From positions 1 through 11,116 of the forward strand of contig DMHI01000168.1 in assembly GCA_003449515.1 (NCBI GenBank): 11,116 nucleotides of DNA, given 5' to 3'. The first letter of the stretch is position 1; the number at the start of each line of letters is the position of its first letter. A model generated the notes under the pieces. It was not told the origin of the DNA. It saw nothing but the letters and a program-made list of their open reading frames with translations, and did no database searches. This DNA comes from Lysobacteraceae bacterium (GTDB lineage: Bacteria > Pseudomonadota > Gammaproteobacteria > Xanthomonadales > Xanthomonadaceae). Position numbers and translations under genes: made by a program. Shown here one piece after another: positions 1-8,100 of this stretch.

Positions 1-5
1 CTAGC

Positions 6-78
6 GCCTAACGCTGGAGCTAAGCGGCAGCATCCATCGCGAAGCTATTGATCTGTCCGCTTGAGCGAGTTGTTAGGG
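6..78 (-). repeat. attC recombination site 1 (end of cassette B)
   Basis: Integron attC site read on the minus strand. The outer cores are CCCTAAC (complement of 72-78) and GTTAGGC (complement of 6-12), which fit the RYYYAAC/GTTRRRY rule. Inner arms AAGCGG and CCGCTT pair, and the centre (ATC..TTC..GAT) forms an imperfect stem. The site is 73 bp and matches attC 2 at 63 of 73 positions. The stop codon and last codons of the cassette B gene lie inside it. Bases 1-11 already belong to the next cassette, so the array continues to the left. Confidence 0.93.
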
Positions 79-428
79 GCAAGCTTGCCAGAAAGCTCCC
101 GAGACAGCCGCGCAAACAGACGGATAACAGGAATGCATGCCAGAGGCAGGGCGAGCAGCACGAATGTGACGTCCTCGACATAGCGCTTGGCAAGCACAAG
201 CGCAACGAGAAAGGCGGTCGACCAAAGCACGACGCCGCAAGCTGGTCGCCAGGCGGAAAGGAGTGCCCTGCCGTACTCGGGGAATGCGGTGAAAATCGCC
301 GCACCAAGAGCGAAGCCTGCAGCTGCGACGAGCGCAACTTGGAGCTCGCCGTCAATCACCATCGCTGCTCCGAGTGGCAATGCCATGAGCCACCAAGCGA
401 GCCCTAGATGCCATCGCGGCATTGCCAC
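45..428 (-). CDS. Cassette B: small four-helix membrane protein, function unknown
   Basis: A 127-residue protein and the only gene of a cassette of about 433 bp (roughly 12-444). Hydrophobic stretches at about residues 8-24, 30-50, 64-81 and 87-107 predict four membrane helices with short loops, so it probably sits in the inner membrane. The start could be GTG at 428 or ATG at 422. A G-rich run 6-7 bases upstream of the GTG, formed by the start of the cassette itself, favours the GTG slightly. The last residues, ending SLKRTDQ and a TAG stop, are encoded by the left arm of attC 1, a known trait of cassette genes whose own stop has been lost or moved into the site. I do not recognise the family and give no function. 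Expression presumably depends on a promoter near attI or on read-through from cassette A. Confidence 0.72.
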   Translation of the reverse strand: MAMPRWHLGLAWWLMALPLGAAMVIDGELQVALVAAAGFALGAAIFTAFPEYGRALLSAWRPACGVVLWSTAFLVALVLAKRYVEDVTFVLLALPLACIPVIRLFARLSRELSGKLAPNNSLKRTDQ

Positions 429-438
429 GTTGCTTGCC

Positions 439-511
439 CCCTAACGCTGGAGCTAAGCGGCCACATCAATCGCGAAGCGATTGATTGGTCCGCTTGAGCG
501 AACTGTTAGGC
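439..511 (-). repeat. attC recombination site 2 (end of cassette A)
   Basis: Second integron attC site, read on the minus strand. The outer cores are GCCTAAC (complement of 505-511) and GTTAGGG (complement of 439-445). The inner arms AAGCGG/CCGCTT are the same as in attC 1. The central part, ATCAATCGC-TTC-GCGATTGAT, forms a perfect 9-bp stem with a 3-base loop. Length is 73 bp, identical to attC 1. Such uniform attC sites are typical of chromosomal integrons rather than of mobile class 1 integrons, whose sites vary. Confidence 0.95.
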
Positions 512-550
512 GCACTTTTGACTCTCTGCAGGCGATCACTGCATACAAAG

Positions 551-937
551 TCATCTGCTCTCGAAGCCATGCTCATTCATGATCCCCTCAAGGAACGCTC
601 TGCTGTCATTGTTCCAGAGGCGGCCGCCGCCATCAGGTCCGTCGACGTAGTAGATGCATTGATCTCGCTCTGACTCGATGCCACCGGTTGCCTCCCAGCT
701 CATGATCATCTTGAAGCAGCCGAGGCGCGCTCGCGAGCGGCCATCTTCTATCCAGCCGAGGGCCCTGGGGTTCACGGTGCCCTCGATGAAATACGTCACG
801 GTGTACTTGCGAACCTTGAGCCCCGAATTGCTTGATTCAAGCAGCCTAACGAGCTGTCCTTTGTCTGCTTCACTGCTGCCACATCCAGAAAGGAAGGCGG
901 CGACGGCAAGAATGGTCACAGCGAAAGCTCTCTTCAT
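551..937 (-). CDS. Cassette A: small lipoprotein, function unknown
   Basis: Predicted 128-residue secreted lipoprotein. It starts with a basic residue pair (MKR), a hydrophobic stretch (residues 4-16) and a lipobox LSGC, with the lipidated cysteine at residue 19, so it should be membrane-anchored on the outer side of the cytoplasmic membrane. The mature part has two further cysteines (in the segments LGCFKM and DQCIYY) that could form a disulfide. I chose ATG at 937 because GGAG lies six bases upstream; the in-frame ATG at 949 has no ribosome binding site. The gene lies 44 bp downstream of the possible nuclease-like gene on the same strand and about 40 bp before attC 2. It is the last gene of cassette A. 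Family not recognised; the mature domain looks like a small soluble fold. The lipoprotein call is solid, the role is unknown. Confidence 0.78.
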   Translation of the reverse strand: MKRAFAVTILAVAAFLSGCGSSEADKGQLVRLLESSNSGLKVRKYTVTYFIEGTVNPRALGWIEDGRSRARLGCFKMIMSWEATGGIESERDQCIYYVDGPDGGGRLWNNDSRAFLEGIMNEHGFESR

Positions 938-981
938 CGGAATCTCCATGTTCTACAGAACGAAAGACAAAAGTCCGGTCT

Positions 982-1461
982 TCAAGTGAGCGACGGGCTC
1001 AGGGGAAGACTACTCGCAAGTAGGTTTTTCAAACCACTACTATCAACAATTGTGAAAGCGCCGCCGTCAGCTTCATACAGTTGTGTCCTTCTGGAGATGC
1101 TGCGTCGAACATTCTTAGGCCCCCAGTTGGGATTTGCTCGATGCGAAGCTTCGCTGTAAAGGGCGACAACAAAAGGGAATGAATACCGCAGAATTCTTTG
1201 CAAGTCGTGAGATCGTGCCTTGTGCTCAGCAAGGCGACTGCGTGGCACATTGCACCCCTCAATCTCAAAAGCTGCCGAAATTCGCCAGTCACGCAAAGGT
1301 TCGCCGAGCTCATGGTCACGCCAGGGCTCTAGCCAAACCAAGTCGAGCTTTTTGTTCGAAACGCCAGAGCCTGTGCGAACGGCGAACTCTGGAACCACAT
1401 GGAAGCCACGCGATACACCTTGATAAATCAGGCTTGAGTAGATCCGCTCAATAGTCGCCAT
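982..1461 (-). CDS. Cassette A: hypothetical protein, possibly PD-(D/E)XK nuclease-like
   Basis: A 159-residue soluble protein if the start is ATG at 1461. The same frame is open up to an ATG at 1515, but the extra 18 residues are Ser/Cys-rich and look non-coding; neither start has a convincing ribosome binding site. The segment KKLDLVWL (Asp40) followed about 25 residues later by AAFEIEG (Glu66, Glu68) and a helix with RLAEHKARSHDLQRI resembles the core of PD-(D/E)XK fold proteins (strand with Asp, then strand with E-x-K or a variant, then helix). Here the position usually held by Lys is Glu, so activity is uncertain. That assignment rests on pattern reading alone. It sits in the middle of cassette A between a membrane-protein gene and a lipoprotein gene with no attC on either side. 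An alternative is a structural or inactive member of the fold. Confidence 0.6.
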   Translation of the reverse strand: MATIERIYSSLIYQGVSRGFHVVPEFAVRTGSGVSNKKLDLVWLEPWRDHELGEPLRDWRISAAFEIEGCNVPRSRLAEHKARSHDLQRILRYSFPFVVALYSEASHRANPNWGPKNVRRSISRRTQLYEADGGAFTIVDSSGLKNLLASSLPLSPSLT

Positions 1462-1593
1462 GGCTGGGCATGGTGAAGTCGAAATCGAGCTGCAAGACCG
1501 AAAGCAGACTCGCATGCTTACTTGGGACCAATTCTAGGAATTCAAGAACGCAGCCGGGCATCAAAAGACCTATCCGTGCGAGCTTCTGTGCGT

Positions 1594-1944
1594 TTATTGC
1601 GAAGCCTTCAAAGCAACTAGTGAGCCAAGCAGTTTCGCGTTCATGGCGGGAATGACGACGAATGGAATCAGAAACAGTACGGCCTTCATGTCGCCACCAA
1701 CCATGGTAGCGATGGTGCCGACGAGAAAATTGAAGCCCATGAACGCATTGATGCATCTGGCTATGAAATGAGAGCGATCGATCGGATGGAGTTTTATTGA
1801 TGCGATGGTTGCCGCGAACGGCAACAAAGCGAAGAATGCCATCCACAGCGCAACATCTTGCCCTTCAGCGTGCCAGTAGACGAGCACCGAAAGTAGCAAG
1901 GCGAACGTGGCCACGTTAAACCACAGAAGATGTTTGGGCTGCAT
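1594..1944 (-). CDS. Cassette A: four-helix membrane protein next to attI
   Basis: A 116-residue, strongly hydrophobic protein with predicted membrane helices at about residues 6-24, 31-51, 64-83 and 88-108. It is the first gene of the array: its ATG lies 21 bases after the cassette start, preceded by GGAGG with a four-base spacer, so both start and ribosome binding site are convincing. Being the attI-proximal gene, it would be the best expressed cassette gene if a cassette promoter lies near attI or in intI. The 132 bp downstream (1462-1593) separate it from the next gene and hold neither an attC site nor a clear terminator. It shares size and layout with the cassette B protein but no obvious sequence. 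Family and function not recognised. Confidence 0.72.
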   Translation of the reverse strand: MQPKHLLWFNVATFALLLSVLVYWHAEGQDVALWMAFFALLPFAATIASIKLHPIDRSHFIARCINAFMGFNFLVGTIATMVGGDMKAVLFLIPFVVIPAMNAKLLGSLVALKASQ

Positions 1945-1964
1945 GGTGCCTCCGATTACTCGAG

Positions 1965-2138
1965 CGCCTAACTACTTGTGTGCCCCACGAGGGGGTGTAG
2001 CAGAAGCCTGACCGGCCGGACGGCAGCGGTCAACTGTCGAAATCCTACCCCGGATCAACACGATATCCGACAGGCGCGCACGTTGCCCGCAGCCATGATG
2101 CCTCGGTCAGAGGTGGGATCTGCGACGGGAAGACCGGG
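1965..2138. other. attI: attI region and intI promoter region
   Basis: The minus-strand core GTTAGGC at 1971-1965 is the boundary between the attI site and the first cassette. The crossover is expected between the G at 1971 and the T at 1970. The remaining bases up to intI must hold the integrase binding sites and the promoter of intI. A short dyad, CCCC-ACGA-GGGG, lies at 1983-1994. A TTGACC hexamer on the minus strand (2033-2028) could be the -35 box of a cassette promoter, but no good -10 box follows at 17 bp, so I do not call a promoter. No CTGT-N8-ACAG LexA box is visible; Xanthomonadales LexA motifs differ, so this does not rule out SOS control. Confidence 0.75.
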
Positions 2139-3161
2139 ATGAAAAAATCGTCTGGCGGGACGGGGTTGCTAAAAGACCCTCGTGAGTTGGCGCATGGAGC
2201 GGCATCACCGAAGGAGGTGATCGATGCGGTTCGCCTCATGTTGCGGCTGAAGCACTACAGCATCCGTACCGAGCACGCATATCTCGGGTGGATTCGCCGC
2301 TATATGGCCGAGAACGGACGGCGGCACCCTAAAGAAATGGACGGGCGGGCGATGGGGGCGTTCCTCACACGCTTGGCGGTCGAGGGGCGGGTATCGGCAA
2401 GCACCCAGTCGCAGGCGCTTTCGGCGCTGCTGTTCCTTTACCGCGAGCTCCTCGGCGTGTCGCCCGACTGGCTGGACGATGTGGTGCGCGCGAAGCGCAG
2501 CATCCGCGTGCCGGTTGTGCTCTCGCGCGGCGAGGCAGTGCGCCTGCTCTCGCGGATGCAGGGTCGCGAGTGGCTGATGGCCTCGCTGCTGTACGGCTCG
2601 GGCCTGCGCCTGATGGAAGTGATCCGCCTGCGGGTGAAGGACGTCGACTTCGAACGCTGGGAGATCACGGTGCGCTCGGGCAAGGGCAACAAGGACCGCC
2701 ACACGATGCTGCCGTCGAAGCTTGCCGAGCCCTTGCGACGGCAGATGGAGGATGCGCGCGTTGATCACGCGCGCGATCTCGAAGCCGGCTTCGGCGCGGT
2801 GTGGCTGCCCAACGCCCTGGCGCGGAAATACCCGAACGCCGCCGAGGACTGGGTGTGGCAGTACGTGTTCCCGGCCTCACGACGCTCGAAGGACCCACGC
2901 ACCGGCATCGAGCGACGGCACCACATCGACGAGAAGGTGCTGCAGGCCGCGGTGAAACGCGCTCGCACCGAGGCGGGCATTCCGAAGCCGGTGACCTGCC
3001 ACACGCTGCGCCACAGTTTCGCGACCCACCTGCTGGAATCCGGTGCCGACATCCGCACGGTGCAGGAGCTGCTCGGCCATCGCGATGTCAAGACCACGCA
3101 GATCTACACCCACGTGTTGAACCGCGGCGCGGGCGGGGTGCTGAGCCCGCTGGACCGCTGA
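2139..3161 (+). CDS. intI: Integron integrase IntI (tyrosine recombinase)
   Basis: A complete 340-residue integron integrase. It catalyses recombination between attI and the folded single strand of attC sites, inserting and excising cassettes. The N-terminal core-binding domain covers about residues 25-115 (SIRTEHAYLGWIRRY is typical). The catalytic domain follows, with Arg157 (GSGLRLME), Lys near 182-185 (GKGNKD), His288 and Arg291 (HTLRHSFATHLL), His314 (GHRDVKTT) and nucleophile Tyr323 (QIYTHV). The extra segment that separates IntI from XerC/XerD is present: residues 229-262, with RKYPNA, WQYVFPASRR and RRHH. All catalytic residues are present, so it is probably active. GGGAAG at 2127-2132 supports the ATG at 2139. 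The first 24 residues precede the conserved region, so a shorter start remains possible. The protein most resembles chromosomal integrases of environmental proteobacteria rather than IntI1; this class judgement is inference. Confidence 0.96.
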   Translation: MKKSSGGTGLLKDPRELAHGAASPKEVIDAVRLMLRLKHYSIRTEHAYLGWIRRYMAENGRRHPKEMDGRAMGAFLTRLAVEGRVSASTQSQALSALLFLYRELLGVSPDWLDDVVRAKRSIRVPVVLSRGEAVRLLSRMQGREWLMASLLYGSGLRLMEVIRLRVKDVDFERWEITVRSGKGNKDRHTMLPSKLAEPLRRQMEDARVDHARDLEAGFGAVWLPNALARKYPNAAEDWVWQYVFPASRRSKDPRTGIERRHHIDEKVLQAAVKRARTEAGIPKPVTCHTLRHSFATHLLESGADIRTVQELLGHRDVKTTQIYTHVLNRGAGGVLSPLDR

Positions 3162-3222
3162 TGCGCGCCGGCAGGGCTTGACCTCGGCGCATCGGTCCTC
3201 CGCCCGCGGCCGGGAGCGCCTC

Positions 3223-3242
3223 GCCGCCGCTGCCGCGGCGGC
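3223..3242 (+). other. GC-rich perfect hairpin between intI and the WGR gene
   Basis: GCCGCCGC (3223-3230) and GCGGCGGC (3235-3242) form a perfect 8-bp stem with a four-base loop TGCC, 61 bp after the intI stop. No T-run follows, so it is a weak candidate for an intrinsic terminator of intI. It overlaps the place where the -35 box of the next promoter would lie, so an operator role is equally possible. Confidence 0.35.
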
Positions 3243-3247
3243 TCCCT

Positions 3248-3253
3248 TACAAT
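3248..3253 (+). promoter_or_regulatory. Possible -10 box of the WGR-hemE operon
   Basis: TACAAT differs from the sigma-70 -10 consensus at one base and is followed by GCGC. It lies 9 bp before the ATG at 3263, so the transcript would be almost leaderless. No good -35 box is seen 17 bp upstream. The same arrangement recurs before the cytochrome b561 gene. Confidence 0.35.
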
Positions 3254-3262
3254 GCGCACCCT

Positions 3263-3513
3263 ATGCGCCTTTACCTGCAACAGCGCCCGACCGCCGGCGA
3301 AGCCCCGAAGTACGTGCAACTGACGCTCGAGCAGGACCTGTTCGGCGGCTGGTTCCTTGTCCGCGAGGCGGGCACCACCGGCGCCCGTCCAACGGTGAAG
3401 CGCGAACAGTACCTCGCCCGCGAACCCGCCGTCGCCGCCTTCGAATCCGCCCGCGATGCGCAGCTGAAACGCGGCTTCCAGATCATGTTCGCGCAAGGCG
3501 CCGACGCACCCCG

Positions 3514-3517
<4 letters not shown>
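3263..3517 (+). CDS. Small WGR-family domain protein
   Basis: An 84-residue protein that is essentially a single WGR-type domain. The layout fits that family: MRLYLQ start, a QLTLEQDLFGGWFLVREAG core, and the helix ESARDAQLKRGFQIMF at the end. WGR domains occur in PARPs and in small bacterial proteins and are thought to bind nucleic acid; the role of the stand-alone bacterial form is not established. The name-giving Trp-Gly-Arg is replaced by Ala36-Gly37-Thr38, while the flanking pattern (GGW, LVRE, then TG) is kept. Its TGA overlaps the hemE start as ATGA, implying translational coupling. The start is chosen because the family begins at this Met and a possible -10 box ends 9 bp upstream; no Shine-Dalgarno sequence is visible. 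Confidence 0.82.
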
Positions 3518-4584
<1,067 letters not shown>

Positions 4585-4614
4585 CGCCTGCGGCGGCGAG
4601 CGGAGCGACGCGCC

Positions 4615-5136
4615 ATGCTCGACCTCGAGACCTGGGAGCTGCTGAGCTACATCGTCACCGTGTTCGGCCTGCCCTTCGCGGTGCTGCTCTTCCTGCTCGA
4701 GCAGCGCAAGGAGCGCGACAACGAGGAGGAGGAGATCCACCAGCTGCTCTCCAGCTCGTACACCGATTTCCTGCGCCTCGTGCTGGAGAACGCCGACTTG
4801 GGTCTGATGTCGCGGGCGCCGGCCGCGCCACTCGACGCCGAGCAGCAGGAACGCCGGCTCGTACTGTTCGGCGTGCTGGTGTCGCTGTTCGAGCGGGCCT
4901 ACGTGCTGGCGTACGAGGACGGGATGAACGCGCGGCAGAAGCGCCGCTGGGCGGCCTGGGAGGACTGGATGCGCGAATGGTGCCGGCGCGAGGAGTTCCG
5001 CGCGGCGCTCGCGCCCCTGTTGCAGGGCGAAGACCCCGACTTCGCGCGCTACATCGCCGGCGTGTCCGACGAGGAGGCCGCCAGGGCCGCCAGCGTTTCG
5101 GCCAACATCGCCCCCGACACCGGCTTGCGCAGGTAG
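4615..5136 (+). CDS. Membrane-anchored protein of unknown function
   Basis: A 173-residue protein with a single N-terminal membrane helix (about residues 9-28) followed by a charged stretch (EQRKERDNEEEE) that looks like the start of a coiled or helical stalk. A mostly helical, Trp- and Arg-rich soluble part follows (WAAWEDWMREWCRREEF at 112-128). The topology suggests a small inner-membrane protein with a cytosolic domain, reminiscent of DUF4760-type proteins, but I cannot assign a family firmly. It starts 30 bp after hemE with GGAG ten bases upstream of the ATG, so it is probably the third gene of the WGR-hemE operon. Its last 29 codons overlap, in antisense, the end of the sensor kinase gene. 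The C-terminal residues from about 150 lie in that overlap and are less certain to be conserved. Confidence 0.8.
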   Translation: MLDLETWELLSYIVTVFGLPFAVLLFLLEQRKERDNEEEEIHQLLSSSYTDFLRLVLENADLGLMSRAPAAPLDAEQQERRLVLFGVLVSLFERAYVLAYEDGMNARQKRRWAAWEDWMREWCRREEFRAALAPLLQGEDPDFARYIAGVSDEEAARAASVSANIAPDTGLRR

Positions 5137-8100
5137 CCGTCCATGCCGGCCGCGCGTGCGCGACGCTCGGACACGGCGTCGGCGCGGGCGGTGATCGCGA
5201 GCAGCGGCAGAACCCGGCCCTGCTGGCGGATCATGGTGGCCAGTTCGAAGCCGTCGACGGCGGGCAGGTCGAGATCGAGCAGGCCCACGTCGATGCGCTC
5301 GGTCTTCAGCAGGGTGAGCGCGATCAGTGCCTGGTTGGCGTGGTGCACGCGGTGGCCGAGCGCTTCGAGCAGACCGATGACCACCTCGGCCACGATGGGG
5401 TCGTCTTCAACCAGCAGCACGTTCAATGGCCGTCGCCGCGTGTTGCCCTGACCCGTTGGCGGGGCGCGATCATCGGCACCGGCGCTGGTCGCTTTCCGGC
5501 CCTCGTCGCCAGCCGCCTGCAGGCCATCGCCGGTCTCGGGCCGCAGCGGTAGACGCACGGTGAAACGGCTGCCGGCACCGCGCCGGCTTTCCAGTTCGAG
5601 ATCGCCACCCATCGCGCGCGCCAGCTCGCGGCTGATGGCGAGGCCCAGCCCGGTGCCGCCATAGCGGAGCTGGGTGTCCGCGCCATCGGCCTGGGCGAAG
5701 CGGCGGAACAGGCGCTGCTGCTGCTCGGCATCGAGGCCGATGCCGGTGTCCTCGACGTCGATGCGCAGGCCGCCCTCGGGCAGCGGGGCAACGCCCAGTT
5801 CGACATGGCCGCGATCGGTGAACTTCACGGCGTTGCCGCCGAGGTTGAGCAGGATCTGCTTCAGCCGCGCCTGGTCGCCACGGACGCGCGGCGGCAGGCC
5901 GGGCGCGAGCGTGACGCGGAACTCCACCCCCTTGGCCTCGGCGGTTGGCCGCAGCATCTGCACGGCATCGGCCACGGCGTCGGACAGGTCGAAGCCCTCA
6001 TCATGCAGCAGCAGGCGCCCAGACTCGATGCGCGCGAGGTCGAGGGTGTCGTTGACCAGGCGCAGCAGGTGCTGGCCGGCCCGCAGCACGGTTTCGGCGC
6101 GCTGGCGCTGGCCGGCGGTGAGCGGCTCCTTGAGCAGAAGCTCGGTCATGCCGAGCACGCCGGTGAGCGGGGTGCGCAGTTCGTGGCCAAGGTCGGCGAG
6201 GAAGGCGGTCTTGGCATCGGAGGCCTGCTGGGCGGCACGGCGGGCCTCGGCGACGCGCTGCGCCTCCACCCGCGCGCGCAGGCGCCGGCGCAGGGTGAGC
6301 ACGACGACTGCGACGGCGATCGCGGCGGCGATCGCGTAGGCCGTCCACGCCCACCACGTCATCCACCACGGCGGCAGCACACGGAACTCGATGCGCTGCG
6401 GGGCCGACCAGCGACCATCGGCACCGGCAGCGATCACATCGAGGCGATGCATGCCCGGCGGCTGCCGCGGCAGCAGGCGCTCGCCGGCGGCACCCACCTC
6501 GACCCAGTCGGGGTCATAGCCTTCGAGGCGGAAGCGGTAGCGGTGCGCGGCCGGGTCGGCGAAGGCCATCAGACGGACCGCCACGCGCAGGTCGCGGTCG
6601 TCGGGCCGGAGCACGATCGGTGCGACAGGATCGAAGGTGACGAGGTCCTCGGCGCGGCGCACACTGACCGACTCGATCACCATCGGCGCCACCTGCGGGT
6701 CGGGGTCGATGGCCATCGGGTCGAACATCACCGCACCGCCCACCGAGCCGGCGATCACCGTGCCGCCGGCCAGCACCGCTGGCGGACGCAGGCCGAACTC
6801 GGCGGCCGGCAGGCCATCGCCGGGACCGAAGCGGCGCAGCGACCGGGTGGCGGGATCGAAGCGCACCAGCCCGCGCACGGTGAAGATCCACAGGCGGCCG
6901 GCAGCGTCGTGGACCAGCCCGGCGGCCTCGGCGGAGGGCAGGCCATCGTTGCCGGAATCGGCCTGGTCGACCAGCCGCCACCGGCCGTCGTCGCGGTGCC
7001 AAAGCTGCAGGATTCCCGGGCGGTAGACCCAGAGCTCGTTCGGGCCGGCGAAGGCAAAGGCCTGCACCGCCCCCCCGTCGGCGGCGATGACGGTGTCGAA
7101 GCCCTCGCCGTTCCAGCGCAGCAGCCCCTGCCGGTTGCCCACCCAGAGCGCGTCATCGGGGCCGCGGGTGATCGCATCGACCGCGGGCGCGGTCAGGCCG
7201 TGCCCGCTGTCAGGGGTGACGGCCAGCTCAACGCGCCCGCGGGCATCGCGGCGCTGCAGGCCGCCCCCGTAGGCGGCGATCCAGACATCGCCGTCGGGCA
7301 TCGGCACGATGCCGTCGATCGCGCCGGGCGGCAGGGCATCGTCGCCGCTGGCGGTCCAGCTCGCCCAGCGGCCGTCGGTGTCGCGGCGGAGCAGGCGGCC
7401 GGCCGCCCCCACCCAGAGCGCGCCATCGGGGTGGAAGGCCAGCGCGTACAGACGCGCACCATCGAAGCGGGCTGCGGGTTCGATACCGGCCTCGATCCGG
7501 CCGCTGACGGGATCGAGGCGGTCGAGGTGGCCGTCCTCGCCGCCGAGCAGGACGCGCCCCTCGGCGTCCTGCGCGAAGGCCACGGCCTGCCGCATCGACA
7601 CCGCCGCCCCCTCCGCACCGCGGCTGAAGGTAGCGAAGCTGCGCCAGTGGCCGGCCAGCCAGACCAGGCCGAACTCGGCATCGCCGAACCACAGCCCACC
7701 CTGGCGATCGACCAGCGCCTGCTGGTAATCCCCCTCGATGGCCGCCGGATGGTCGAAGCGGCGCAGGCCGTCGGCATCGGCGAAATACAGCCCGCGGCGG
7801 GTATGGATCCAGCGGCCACCGCGACCATCCGGGCGGACGCCGTGGACGCGCACGCCCGCCAACTCGACCGCCCACGGCGACAGCGCGAACTCGCCGTCGG
7901 GGCTGCGCCGCCAGAGCGCGCTGCGGGTGCTGATCCAGAGCGTGCCATCGGGCTCGGTGCCGAGCTGCATCACCACCTCGCCGTCGAGGCCGGGCACCGC
8001 GACCGGCTCCGGGCGACCGTCGATCACCCGGGCGAGCCCGCGCGCGGTGCCGATCCAGAGCATGCCGTTGGGCGCGGTGGCCAGCGCGATCACGTCCTCG

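Noticed and set aside
938..949. Alternative lipoprotein start at 949
   Set aside because: No ribosome binding site. The GGAG before ATG 937 and the signal peptide start favour 937.
1448..1846. Minus-strand open frame of 132 codons overlapping the cassette A membrane-protein and nuclease-like genes
   Set aside because: It overlaps the well-supported membrane protein in another frame, is His/Arg-rich in that part, and has no ribosome binding site. Only its last part, in the gap 1462-1593, looks protein-like, which is too little to call.
1972..2138. LexA box and cassette promoter in the attI region
   Set aside because: No CTGT-N8-ACAG is present. The only -35-like hexamer on the cassette strand (TTGACC, 2033-2028) lacks a matching -10 box at the right distance.
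2211..2250. Perfect Shine-Dalgarno-like AAGGAGGTGATC inside intI followed by an ATG
   Set aside because: The ATG at 2224 is out of frame with intI and opens only eight codons before a TGA. The next in-frame ATG (2238) is too far from the motif. It most likely reflects the codons for Lys-Glu-Val-Ile, although a leader peptide cannot be fully excluded.
2139..3161. XerC/XerD-type or phage integrase instead of IntI
   Set aside because: The IntI-specific extra segment (RKYPNA...WQYVFPASRR...RRHH) and the adjacent attI/attC sites settle the identity.
3178..3513. Upstream extension of the hemE frame
   Set aside because: It overlaps the WGR gene in another frame, is Arg/Ala-rich, and family members begin at the Met encoded at 3514.
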